Origin: Acetatifactor sp. | GTDB lineage: Bacteria > Bacillota > Clostridia > Lachnospirales > Lachnospiraceae | Length of the DNA: 64,000 nt | Reading direction: 5' to 3' | NCBI GenBank assembly: GCA_016290775.1 | Contig: JAEEVF010000004.1 | Span: 124,001 to 188,000, forward strand | Position numbers and translations under genes: made by a program | Notes under the pieces: generated by a model | Databases searched by the model: none | Told to the model about the DNA's origin: nothing | What the model saw: only the letters and a program-made list of their open reading frames with translations | In this document: in pieces, positions 1 to 8,053 of the stretch | How the letters are laid out: the number at the start of each line of letters is the position of its first letter | Numbering within the stretch: position 1 is the first letter of the stretch

Positions 1-2173
1 CAAAGGCGTCCTCAAAGACAAGCGTGCTATCGTCACCAAACACGGGCGCAACCACCTCACCCGAGGCAAGAGGGCATTCCCGTCCCAAAACGCTCCCCTT
101 TGCGAAAATGATGACCTTCTTCATCCTGTCATCCTTTACGCGGATCCTGGCCGCAAACACAATGCGGATCAGCACGTCCACGTTCTGCTCCGTGACCATC
201 TCAGGCGTAAAGAGCCGCTCGTAAAGCCTTGCGAGATGCTTGTTCACCCTGCCTCTTTGGATCTGCTGCTCCACAAAATCCTTGCTCTTTAGGAGATACT
301 TTTCATATACTTCCTGATAGACCACCTTGTTGTCCAAAACATGGTCATAGAGGAATGCGCAGTGCTCGTAGTCGAGCTTATTTTGCAACGAGAAATAAAG
401 CACGGCAGGCTTTGGCAGGCCCTTGCGATCTCTTAGGTCGATGGAGGACATGAAGGATTCATAAAGATTCGTGATGCGAAGCTGCTCTTCCACGCCTCTT
501 TCATACCAAGGCAGGGCACGCTTTCCAAGAACGCCTCCCTTGACAAGGAGCGTGCACATGTGACTTACGATGCGAAGATCCTTCTTTTTCCGATAAAGGC
601 GCTCCAAAATGCGGCACAGCAAGGGCGAATACTCCTTGTTCTTGTCCATCAGTTCAAGGAACCGCTCCGCCATGTCCTGATTGAAAAAGTCCTTGCGAAG
701 TCCATAAAGCAGGACGTGCTGTTCAAAAGCGCCCAGCGTGCGGATCATCGCAGGGTTGTTTAAGTAAATCTGCAGTGCTTCGAGATAGATCACAAAGCTT
801 CTGCAGCCATATTCAAATTGCTGTGCCAAGAAGCGAAGTCGCTCTGAAGGAACGCTCGACAGTTCTTGGGAAAGATAGAGCAAGAGCCAAGCGATCCGCC
901 AGGATTCCGGCTGCTTGTGATACAGTGCTTCCACTTCGCGCGCCACGGCGTCGATCTGCTCATCGTCCCTGGTGATCAAGGTCGAAAGATAGAGATAATA
1001 TGCCCAAAGCTCATCATCTGCATTGCCGCTGCTTTCCATGAGGTCTGCCGCATGCTCAAGGAGCCACTGTGCTTCCTTTACGCGCTCCTGCGTGATCAAA
1101 AGCTGTGCCTTGAAGAGCCTTGGCATGGCCGCATTCTCATCCAACGCGATCAGCCGCTCCACCAGCGTCCCCGTCTGCTCCATCCAGCCATCCAGCCCGA
1201 TCTTGCGCGTGCGGAACTTCTCATATTCCTTCATGACGGACACGATGGTCTGCTTCCACTGACGTCTTGCGGGGTTGATCGCAGGCGCATTCCCAAGCTT
1301 TACGGTGACGGGAACTTCCAGACAGGTAAAGGAGTTGTATAGGAGGATCTTTCCGTGATTCTCCCCGGGATGCAAAAAGGCTTTGTCAACATAGTACGGA
1401 ACGTGAACGGTGTTCCCAAGAAAGTCTTCCTCGCAGATGAGTTCGCGGTCCATGGAAAGGAAGTCTCCTTCACATTCCACGTTGAGAACGACATAGCCCC
1501 AGCCGTTCTTGGATACCAGGAACTCCTGCTCAAAGGGCTGGTACTCTCCTTCCGAGGGCTGCATCTCCAGACGAAGAAGCGGTGTTTCGGTGTAGTAAGT
1601 CACTGCCTGCTTTTTGCCCGCGCAGATCAGGAACTCTTCCATGTTCTGCTCATGTCCCGGAAAAGCGGAAAGCGCGCGATATGCGGCCGTAAGACGCGGA
1701 TCCTCCTTGGAAAGAACGGCAAGGAAATCGGCGGAATAATATACCGACAAGGCTTCCTGCCAATTCTCTCTGGCAAGTTCCACAAAACCGTTAAGATCGG
1801 TGATGGTGCCAATGGAGCTTTCCGGAAGGGCGCTTGCCAGGTTCACCACGAAGGGGAGGGAGTACTCCCCAAGGTTGCTGATCACGCGAAATGCGCCGCT
1901 GATCGCTTCCCCGGGCTGCGCTCCCTCCCCGTGAAATGCAAACTGAATCTGTGCCTCTTCGCCCAAAAACTCAGGCGTAAGGCATTCCATGCGATAATCC
2001 GTGGAAATCACCGCGCCCTTTACCACCTGCGCGCCGTCTCCGCGGATCCAAAAGCTTCCCTGCGTGAGTTCCCCCTGCAGGGCCGTAAGTTCTATGGATG
2101 CTTCAGAAAAATCAAGAGACCCCGTCTCTCTGGCGTAGTTACCATTCAAAATCTCGTCAATGATCTCTCTCAT
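1..2173 (-). CDS. DUF5717-like large protein (3' end beyond window)
   Basis: The minus strand is open from an ATG at 2173 to the window edge, giving at least 724 residues with no stop. The start is set by GGAGGGG 7 bases upstream and by a promoter just above. The protein begins MREIIDEILNGNYARETG. An N-terminal part of about 350 residues looks like beta domains (it contains FRVISNLGEYSLPF), and the rest is helical, rich in Leu, Tyr and Glu, and resembles helical repeats (LYHKQPESWRIAWLLLYLSQ). I see no signal peptide or membrane segment. It resembles the DUF5717 proteins of Lachnospiraceae, about 1100 residues and of unknown function; this family call is from memory of the sequence style. A monocistronic gene is likely, because the next gene upstream ends at 2242 before its promoter. 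The C-terminus lies outside the window. Confidence 0.72.
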   Translation of the reverse strand, partial: MREIIDEILNGNYARETGSLDFSEASIELTALQGELTQGSFWIRGDGAQVVKGAVISTDYRMECLTPEFLGEEAQIQFAFHGEGAQPGEAISGAFRVISNLGEYSLPFVVNLASALPESSIGTITDLNGFVELARENWQEALSVYYSADFLAVLSKEDPRLTAAYRALSAFPGHEQNMEEFLICAGKKQAVTYYTETPLLRLEMQPSEGEYQPFEQEFLVSKNGWGYVVLNVECEGDFLSMDRELICEEDFLGNTVHVPYYVDKAFLHPGENHGKILLYNSFTCLEVPVTVKLGNAPAINPARRQWKQTIVSVMKEYEKFRTRKIGLDGWMEQTGTLVERLIALDENAAMPRLFKAQLLITQERVKEAQWLLEHAADLMESSGNADDELWAYYLYLSTLITRDDEQIDAVAREVEALYHKQPESWRIAWLLLYLSQELSSVPSERLRFLAQQFEYGCRSFVIYLEALQIYLNNPAMIRTLGAFEQHVLLYGLRKDFFNQDMAERFLELMDKNKEYSPLLCRILERLYRKKKDLRIVSHMCTLLVKGGVLGKRALPWYERGVEEQLRITNLYESFMSSIDLRDRKGLPKPAVLYFSLQNKLDYEHCAFLYDHVLDNKVVYQEVYEKYLLKSKDFVEQQIQRGRVNKHLARLYERLFTPEMVTEQNVDVLIRIVFAARIRVKDDRMKKVIIFAKGSVLGRECPLASGEVVAPVFGDDSTLVFEDAF

Positions 2174-2204
2174 TCCCGCACCCCTCCGATATTTTTACGA
2201 AAAC

Positions 2205-2233
2205 ATTATACCAAAAAACAGGCCATTGGGCAA
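2205..2233 (-). promoter_or_regulatory. sigma-A promoter of the DUF5717-like gene
   Basis: On the minus strand TTGCCC (2228-2233) and TATAAT (2205-2210) are separated by 17 bp, 32 bp above the ATG at 2173. Confidence 0.7.
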
Positions 2234-2241
2234 TCGATTTC

Positions 2242-3108
2242 CTACTCCAAGTTCAGGCGATTTTTCACGATGTGACTCGAGATGAAAAACAGCACCACGC
2301 CAAAAGCAATGGAGATGAGTAAGGATACCATGTACCTTCCGTTGGCGAGGAAGAGGCTCGCGGTTCCTTCCATGATGCGACGAGCGGCGATAATGTTGAA
2401 TGCGATGCTTGCAACGCCGCCCACCATACCCATGGCCATTCTCATGCCAAGGTACACCAAGATGCCCGTAAGGCCCTTATTCTTCCAGGAGAGTTGGCCT
2501 ATCGTAAGAGAGCCAAACATAATGGCGATCTCTGCAAAGGGTCCCACAAAGACCATGAGGAGGATCAATAGGGCCGACACCTTCAGGTCACCGCGGAAGT
2601 CGGCGAAGAAATAGTCCACCAGGGTACCAAACAACTGACGAATGGACTTTAACATGTCGAAGAAATTCATGTCAAGCGACCTGCTTGTCCCGATCAGGAT
2701 CAGAAGGATCATGAAGCCATACAAAATAAGGTTCATGATCAGCATCCAGACCGCCGCGGTGACGACCTTGACGATCAAAAGATCCATAGGTTTCACGGGC
2801 AGCGTGTTGGTCAGATAGCCTTCGTCAGAGTACATGCTCCGGAAAAACCGAACACCCAGGAAGATGGTAAATCCAAAGCTCACGCCCACCAGCATCGCCA
2901 CGTAGGACAGGATGCCCAGAACGCCAAGAAGCACGCCTACGACGGTCATGCCGACACTCATTTCATTACTCTGGTTCAAAAAAACGGAAAACAACGGAGA
3001 GACAAGATATGCCGCCGCAAGAAGAGTCAGGCACCCCGAAACCGCCACAAGAAGGCCGCCCATTTTGCTGATGGTCTTGAATTCATGTTTAAAAAGTTTC
3101 TTTAGCAT
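2242..3108 (-). CDS. ABC-2 type transporter permease
   Basis: A 288-residue integral membrane protein starting MLKKLFKHEFKTISK, the usual amphipathic start of ABC-2 permeases. About six hydrophobic segments are visible (roughly residues 18-42, 52-80, 108-135, 165-195, 215-240 and 255-280). It would be the membrane part of a two-gene exporter with the ATPase just upstream. Its ATG overlaps the ATPase stop by 7 bp, with GGAGGTG inside the end of the ATPase gene, so translation is coupled. The substrate cannot be told from sequence; small ABC-2 exporters of this type often move lipids, lantibiotics or unknown compounds. No terminator is obvious after the stop; the next promoter lies just downstream. 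Confidence 0.85.
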   Translation of the reverse strand: MLKKLFKHEFKTISKMGGLLVAVSGCLTLLAAAYLVSPLFSVFLNQSNEMSVGMTVVGVLLGVLGILSYVAMLVGVSFGFTIFLGVRFFRSMYSDEGYLTNTLPVKPMDLLIVKVVTAAVWMLIMNLILYGFMILLILIGTSRSLDMNFFDMLKSIRQLFGTLVDYFFADFRGDLKVSALLILLMVFVGPFAEIAIMFGSLTIGQLSWKNKGLTGILVYLGMRMAMGMVGGVASIAFNIIAARRIMEGTASLFLANGRYMVSLLISIAFGVVLFFISSHIVKNRLNLE

Positions 3109-3803
3109 GCGAACACCTCCCTGAAATATGCATCCACGCTCTTGCCCTGCTTCTGTCTTATCTCCTCTGCGGAGGAATACAGCACAAGCTTGCCCTGGCG
3201 CATGAACAGCACCTCGTCCAGAACGGACTCAATGTCGCTGATAAGGTGCGTGGAGATCAGCACGGAGGCTTCTCTGTTGTAATTGTTGAGGATGGTGCGC
3301 AGAATGTAGTCCCTGGCGGCAGGATCCACGCCCGCAATGGGCTCGTCCAGCACGTAAAGCTCCGCCTGCCTGGACATCACAAGGATCAGCTGCACCTTTT
3401 CCTTGGTACCCTTTGACAAGGTTTTCATCTTGGCAGTGGGGTCAATGTTCAGGTCTGCAAGCATTGCCATGGCACGCTCTTTGGAAAAGTCCTCGTAAAA
3501 ATCTTCAAAATAATCCAAGATCGTATTGATGTTCTCGCCTGGCGCAAGATAGGTGCGGTCCGGAAGGTACGCAACCCGCGCCTTGGTCTCCGGCCCGATC
3601 TCCTCTCCGGAAATCAGGATATTTCCCGTCGTGGGCTTTAGTAACCCGTTGATCATCTTGATGAGCGTGGTCTTTCCGCTCCCGTTCGGCCCAAGCAGAC
3701 CAATGATCTTTCCGCGCGGCAGAGTGATGTTGATATGATCCACGGCAAAGATGTTATAACCATAGCTTTTTGACAGATCCGTGATCTCGATCAGATTGCT
3801 CAT
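3102..3803 (-). CDS. ABC transporter ATP-binding protein
   Basis: A 233-residue ATPase that energises the neighbouring permease. Walker A is GPNGSGKTT (about residues 37-45), and the Walker B/D-loop region is LYVLDEPIAGVDP. The canonical LSGG signature is replaced by LSKGTKEK, a variant common in exporters of the CcmA class. The start at 3803 (MSNLIEITDLS) is chosen over an upstream ATG at 3833 because AAAGGAGG lies 5-6 bases before it. It heads a two-gene operon, and the permease start overlaps its stop. The C-terminal region after the H-loop (STHLISDIE) is short, as in simple exporters. The substrate is unknown. Confidence 0.9.
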   Translation of the reverse strand: MSNLIEITDLSKSYGYNIFAVDHINITLPRGKIIGLLGPNGSGKTTLIKMINGLLKPTTGNILISGEEIGPETKARVAYLPDRTYLAPGENINTILDYFEDFYEDFSKERAMAMLADLNIDPTAKMKTLSKGTKEKVQLILVMSRQAELYVLDEPIAGVDPAARDYILRTILNNYNREASVLISTHLISDIESVLDEVLFMRQGKLVLYSSAEEIRQKQGKSVDAYFREVFAC

Positions 3804-3834
3804 GTTAACCTCCTTTAGGCTCTTTTGGCCCATA

Positions 3835-3867
3835 ATTATATACTAATCCAATCTGCAGTTTTGTCAA
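3835..3867 (-). promoter_or_regulatory. probable promoter of the ABC exporter
   Basis: A perfect TTGACA (3862-3867, minus) lies above two possible -10 boxes: TATAAT at 3835-3840 (21-bp spacer, long) or an overlapping TAGTAT at a 16-bp spacer. The -35 overlaps the stop of the AraC gene. Confidence 0.45.
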
Positions 3868-4745
3868 TCCTTTTGGCGGTACTGACCAGGCGAAACGCCA
3901 AAGGCTGCCTTGAAGTTCCGAAGGAAGACGGAATAGTCCGAAAAGCCCGTATTTTGGCACACGTCGGCGACACTCTCCCCTTTTTGCAAAAGCTCGCAGG
4001 CGCGGATCAGGCGCTTGTTCATCACGAACGCGTGGGCCGTCACGCCCGTCAGCTCCTTGAACTTCCGGAGGAAGTGATATTTACTTAAATGCGCCTGCTT
4101 TGAGAGGTCCTCCAAAGAGATGGCTTCATCGATATGCTCGTCCACGTACGCGCTCACCCGTGCCACCAAAGGGTGTTCGGCGACATATTCCCCCGAAAGC
4201 AGGGATTCCTTTCGATTACAAAGAAGGTTCAGGTTGGAAAAGAACAGCGTCAGATACCCGCGGTCCATGGTCCTGCGGAGCCCCGTGGATGCACCATCCA
4301 AGGCGAGCTTTAAGAGGAATCCGCGGAGCATCTCCTCGTAATACACCGGAAAGTGCCATGCCCTGGAATTCTCCGTGCGAAAGCACTCCGTCAGATCCAC
4401 GTCCCCGTCGGAAAGGCCTTTTAGGAACGCGCCCGTCGCCCAGAGAATGATCCGCTTGGAATCTTCCGCCCTGCCCTCCATGGGCTGATATTTGTGCATG
4501 ACATTCTGGTTGATCAGAAGGAAATCTCCCTTGTGCAGGTGGTAGCTTTGGTTCTCGACCATGGAGGAATATTCCCCCTCCAGCACGTAGAGGATCTCAT
4601 AGAAATCATGATAATGAAAGGCCATGGCCCCTGTAGGCACGCCTTCTTTTTCGTAGACCTCATATTCTCTGTCGATCATGTACTGCCGCTCTTCCGTAGC
4701 AGGCAGTAAGCGGATCTTCCCTGCTTTTACTTTTTTCTCTTCCAT
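3864..4745 (-). CDS. AraC family transcriptional regulator
   Basis: A 293-residue regulator. The N-terminal half is a cupin-type sensing domain (YEILYVLEGEYSSMVENQSY, about residues 55-75). The C-terminal 100 residues hold the two AraC helix-turn-helix motifs (LSKQAHLSKYHFLRKFKELTG and VADVCQNTGFSDYSVFLRNF), ending in the usual SPGQYRQ. The start at 4745 (MEEKKVKAGK) is preferred because GAGG lies 7-8 bases upstream; ATGs at 4757 and 4769 lack this. It is divergent from uxuA with 150 bp between the starts, which suggests it senses a hexuronate-related sugar and activates uxuAB. That is inference from position only. Confidence 0.88.
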   Translation of the reverse strand: MEEKKVKAGKIRLLPATEERQYMIDREYEVYEKEGVPTGAMAFHYHDFYEILYVLEGEYSSMVENQSYHLHKGDFLLINQNVMHKYQPMEGRAEDSKRIILWATGAFLKGLSDGDVDLTECFRTENSRAWHFPVYYEEMLRGFLLKLALDGASTGLRRTMDRGYLTLFFSNLNLLCNRKESLLSGEYVAEHPLVARVSAYVDEHIDEAISLEDLSKQAHLSKYHFLRKFKELTGVTAHAFVMNKRLIRACELLQKGESVADVCQNTGFSDYSVFLRNFKAAFGVSPGQYRQKD

Positions 4746-4799
4746 GCGTCGCCTCATATGAAGTAGCAATTTTTACATGTTTTTGCGCAAGTTTTATGC

Positions 4800-4828
4800 T
4801 TTTCATGCATTTATGGTTTGATTATACT
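4800..4828 (+). promoter_or_regulatory. candidate uxuA promoter
   Basis: TATACT at 4823-4828 has only a weak TTTTCA 17 bp upstream (4800-4805), as expected for a promoter that needs an activator such as the divergent AraC protein. No clear operator repeat was seen. Confidence 0.4.
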
Positions 4829-4895
4829 AAGAATCAGGATGGGATGCAAGAGGGAATTGCGCCCGTCAAAACAATACTTCCAGGAGGAAAAACAA

Positions 4896-5975
4896 ATGCA
4901 GATGACACTTCGCTGGTATGGCAGCAAGTACGACACCGTAACACTTAAGCAGATCCGTCAGATCCCCGGCGTGACGGGCGTGATCTCCACGCTTTACGGC
5001 ACGGCGCCAGGAGAGGTTTGGGAGATGGAGGACATCCTCGCTCTGAAGAAAGAGATCGAGGACGCAGGACTGAAGCTCGTGGGCATTGAGAGCGTGAACG
5101 TTCACGATGCCATCAAGGTGGGAACGCCCGACCGCGACAAGTATATTGACAATTATATCACGACGCTCGAGCGCCTTGGACAGGCTGGGATCCACATGGT
5201 ATGCTACAACTTCATGCCCGTTTTTGACTGGACGAGAACGGAGCTCGCAAGGGTTCGTCCCGACGGTTCGACGGTTCTTGCTTACACGCAGGAAGCCGTG
5301 GACGCACTGAACCCTGAGGACATGTTCGCTTCCATCAGCGGTGATTCGAACGGCGCGATCCTTCCCGGCTGGGAGCCCGAGCGCATGGCGCACATCAAGG
5401 AGCTCTTTGAAATGTATAAGGACGTGGATGATGAGAAGCTCTTTGCAAATCTGAAATATTTCCTCGAGCGCATCATGCCGGTGTGCGACAAGTATGACAT
5501 CAACATGGCGATCCATCCGGATGATCCCGCATGGAGCGTGTTCGGACTTCCTCGCATCATCATCAACAAGGCGAACATTCTTCGTATGATGAAGATGGTG
5601 GACAACCCGCACAATGGCGTAACGTTCTGCTCCGGTTCTTACGGCACGAATCTGGAGAACGATCTGCCAGACATGATCCGCTCCTTAAAGGGACGCATTC
5701 ATTTCGCTCACGTAAGGAACCTCAAGTTCAACTCTCCCACCGATTTCGAGGAGTCCGCACACCTTTCCAGCGATGGAACGTTTGATATGTATGAGATCAT
5801 GCTGGCGCTGTATGACATCGGATTTGAGGGGCCGATCAGACCAGATCACGGCAGAATGATCTGGGACGAGGTGGCAATGCCTGGGTATGGATTGTATGAT
5901 CGCGCGCTGGGTGCGACGTACCTGAATGGATTATGGGAAGCGATCTGCAAGTCGCATGAGAGAGGCGTGAAATAG
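4896..5975 (+). CDS. uxuA: mannonate dehydratase
   Basis: A 359-residue cytoplasmic enzyme converting D-mannonate to 2-keto-3-deoxygluconate in glucuronate breakdown. Family signatures are MQMTLRWYG at the start, CYNFMPVFDWTRTEL (about residue 105), MAIHPDDP with the metal-binding His (about residue 205), VTFCSGSYGTN (about residue 245) and IHFAHVRN (about residue 270). Length fits the family. The start at 4896 is fixed by AGGAGG 8 bases upstream; an open stretch back to 4818 is not used. It is followed 411 bp later by uxuB on the same strand. The enzymes upstream in the pathway (uxaC) and downstream (kdgK, kdgA) are not in the window. Confidence 0.96.
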   Translation: MQMTLRWYGSKYDTVTLKQIRQIPGVTGVISTLYGTAPGEVWEMEDILALKKEIEDAGLKLVGIESVNVHDAIKVGTPDRDKYIDNYITTLERLGQAGIHMVCYNFMPVFDWTRTELARVRPDGSTVLAYTQEAVDALNPEDMFASISGDSNGAILPGWEPERMAHIKELFEMYKDVDDEKLFANLKYFLERIMPVCDKYDINMAIHPDDPAWSVFGLPRIIINKANILRMMKMVDNPHNGVTFCSGSYGTNLENDLPDMIRSLKGRIHFAHVRNLKFNSPTDFEESAHLSSDGTFDMYEIMLALYDIGFEGPIRPDHGRMIWDEVAMPGYGLYDRALGATYLNGLWEAICKSHERGVK

Positions 5976-5982
5976 CAACTGG

Positions 5983-6230
5983 CAAACTCGGGGGCCTGTC
6001 TTGGTGGACCGTTTCGGGGACGCTCGCGCTCCAGCGAGGCGAGCCCTGCGGCACGTCCTTCGCTTCGCTCAGGATCACGGGCAAAGCCCGTGACAAATCC
6101 AGCGTAGCGGTACTAAGGTGCCGCAGTCGTAGTCATCACGTTGTGCTTCCTACGACCGCAGACGTCACCTAAGTACCGACGCTTGGGACATGGCCCCGAA
6201 AGGTCCATCCAAGCCACCCCCTCGGGTTTG
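5983..6230. repeat. long imperfect inverted repeat (uxuA-uxuB gap)
   Basis: Two nested pairs of arms make one large imperfect palindrome. The outer arms are about 5983-6022 and 6190-6230: CTTGGTGGACC then TTTCGGGG on the left, mirrored by CCCCGAAA then GGTCCATCCAAG on the right. The inner arms are 6109-6132 and 6150-6177: GGTACT-AGGTG-GTCGTAG against its complement with small bulges, around a 17-base loop. The left arm carries about 85 extra bases (roughly 6023-6108) containing a separate hairpin. A decayed mobile element (MITE-like) or a structured RNA between the two genes would both fit. Confidence 0.65.
6053..6093. repeat. dispersed intergenic repeat, copy 1
   Basis: The minus strand reads CTGAGCGAAGCGAAGGA (within 6053-6076), a motif I know as recurring between genes in many bacterial genomes. 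It is followed on the plus strand by an 8-bp hairpin, TCACGGGC-aaa-GCCCGTGA (6075-6093). A diverged copy with the same motif-plus-hairpin layout is at 54369-54413. Confidence 0.55.
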
Positions 6231-6386
6231 TCGTAATCCAATGTCAGCGATTTGGTATGCATGCTCGCCAAACCTGCAGGGGAAGTAATCAGATCAACCA
6301 GTATGGTTACTACGCCATCGCACTTAAAGATGGCATGTGAATGGAAAAGATTATCAGCCATAACAATGGCGGAAGGAGTTACGAAG

Positions 6387-8003
6387 ATGAAGTTGACTTT
6401 AGAGGGGATTAGGGTAGCGAAGGCTGAGTATGAGGCGAAGGGCTATCGGCTCCCGGAGTTTGATTATGAGGTTGTAAAGAAGAATACGTATGAGAGGCCT
6501 GTGTGGATTCATTTTGGAGCGGGGAATATTTTCCGCGCTTTTCAGGCGAACGTAGTGCAGAACCTGTTGAATCAGGGGATCATGGATGTTGGATTGGTCG
6601 CGGCGGAAGGATATGATTACGAGATCATTGAAAAGAGCAACAGGCCGCATGATAATTTGAGTTTACTCGCAACGCTGAAGGCAGCAGGGACCGTGGAAAA
6701 GACAGTGGTCGGCTCGATCATGGAGTCTCTGATCCTGGATTCGGAGAACGCGGCGGAATACGGCAGACTGAAAGAGATCTTCCGGAATCCGAGCCTGCAG
6801 ATGGCAAGCTTTACGATCACGGAAAAGGGCTATAGCCTGGTAAACGGCAAGGGCGAGCTTCTTCCTTCCGTTGCGGAGGATTATGAAAAGGGGCCTAAGA
6901 AGCCCGGAAGCTATCTTGGCAAGGTGGTTTCGCTCCTCTACACCCGTTTCGAGGCAGGCAAGCTCCCCATCGCAATGGTGAGCATGGACAACTGCTCTCA
7001 CAACGGCGACAAGTTATATGCAGCCGTAAACGCCTTCGCTGAGAAGTGGACGGAGAACGGCTTGGCCGACAAGGAGTTCCTGGCTTACGTCAATGATCCC
7101 GCAAAGGTAAGCTTCCCTTGGAGCATGATCGACAAGATCACGCCAAGACCTGACGCAAAGGTGGAGCAGATGCTCCTTGCGGACGGCATGGAGAATCTCG
7201 AGCCCGTCATCACTTCGAAGAATACTTACATTGCTCCTTTTGTGAATGCCGAGGAGTGCGAATACTTGGTGATCGAGGATGCCTTCCCCAACGGCAAGCC
7301 CCCCATCGACAAGGGTGGCATCATCTTCACGGACCGCGAGACCGTGGACAAGGTGGAAAAGATGAAGGTCTGCACCTGCTTAAATCCTCTGCACACGACC
7401 CTCGCCATCTACGGATGCCTTCTCGGATATACGCTGATTGCGGATGAGATGAAGAATCCTCTGCTCAAGAAGTTTGTGGAAACCGTTGGTTACGTGGAAG
7501 GTCTCCCCGTCGTGGTGGATCCCGGCATCATTCGTCCCAAGGATTTCATTGACGCTGTGGTGAACGTCCGCATTCCCAATCCGTTCATGCCGGATACGCC
7601 GCAGAGAATTGCAACCGACACCTCGCAAAAGCTTGCCATTCGTTTTGGTGAGACCATCAAGGCCTATGAAAAGCGCTCCGACCTTCAAGTCAGCGACCTG
7701 AAATTCATTCCCCTTGTGTTTGCCGGCTGGCTTCGTTACCTCATGGCCGTGGATGATCAAGGCAATGCATTCACACCCAGCTCCGACCCACTGCTCGACA
7801 TGGCAATGCCTTACGTGGCAGACTATAAGCTTAGCGCCGCGCCCAAGGATCTTTCCAAGCTCGATGCCCTCCTCTCCAACGAGAAGATCTTTGGCGTCGA
7901 CCTGACAAAGCTCGGCATGGCAGACCTCGTGAAATCCTACTTCGCGCAGCTCTCCTCCGGCATCGGAGCCGTGGAACAAACGTTAAAGAAATATCTGAAC
8001 TAA
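6387..8003 (+). CDS. uxuB: fructuronate reductase (mannitol dehydrogenase family)
   Basis: A 538-residue NAD-dependent oxidoreductase expected to reduce D-fructuronate to D-mannonate, the substrate of UxuA. The nucleotide-binding start IHFGAGNIFRAFQ is at about residues 36-48. The mannitol-dehydrogenase core includes VSMDNCSHNGDK (about residue 200) and a C-terminal helical domain with NPLHTTLAIYGCLLGY (about residue 335). The start at 6387 (MKLTLEGIRV) is set by GGAAGGAG at 6371-6378; the frame is open back to 6252 but has no ribosome site there. A small hairpin (GCCAT-aaca-ATGGC, about 6356-6369) sits directly before the ribosome site. Other family members use mannitol or altronate, so the substrate is assigned mainly from the uxuA neighbour. 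Confidence 0.9.
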   Translation: MKLTLEGIRVAKAEYEAKGYRLPEFDYEVVKKNTYERPVWIHFGAGNIFRAFQANVVQNLLNQGIMDVGLVAAEGYDYEIIEKSNRPHDNLSLLATLKAAGTVEKTVVGSIMESLILDSENAAEYGRLKEIFRNPSLQMASFTITEKGYSLVNGKGELLPSVAEDYEKGPKKPGSYLGKVVSLLYTRFEAGKLPIAMVSMDNCSHNGDKLYAAVNAFAEKWTENGLADKEFLAYVNDPAKVSFPWSMIDKITPRPDAKVEQMLLADGMENLEPVITSKNTYIAPFVNAEECEYLVIEDAFPNGKPPIDKGGIIFTDRETVDKVEKMKVCTCLNPLHTTLAIYGCLLGYTLIADEMKNPLLKKFVETVGYVEGLPVVVDPGIIRPKDFIDAVVNVRIPNPFMPDTPQRIATDTSQKLAIRFGETIKAYEKRSDLQVSDLKFIPLVFAGWLRYLMAVDDQGNAFTPSSDPLLDMAMPYVADYKLSAAPKDLSKLDALLSNEKIFGVDLTKLGMADLVKSYFAQLSSGIGAVEQTLKKYLN

Positions 8004-8012
8004 TAAAACAAG

Positions 8013-8042
8013 AAGCGCCTGGTGACACATCACCAGGCGCTT
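8013..8042. terminator. bidirectional terminator
   Basis: A perfect 13-bp stem AAGCGCCTGGTGA / TCACCAGGCGCTT with a 4-base loop and T-rich flanks on both strands serves the convergent uxuB and the gene ending at 8054. Confidence 0.92.
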
Positions 8043-8053
8043 TCATTTAGCCT

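Noticed and set aside
6243..6345. Short plus-strand stretch reading QYGYYAIALKDGM before a stop, as a transposase remnant
   Set aside because: It looks protein-like but is too short to match to any family, so it is not listed as a pseudogene.
6252..6386. 45-residue N-terminal extension of uxuB
   Set aside because: The family start and the ribosome site at 6371-6378 both point to 6387.
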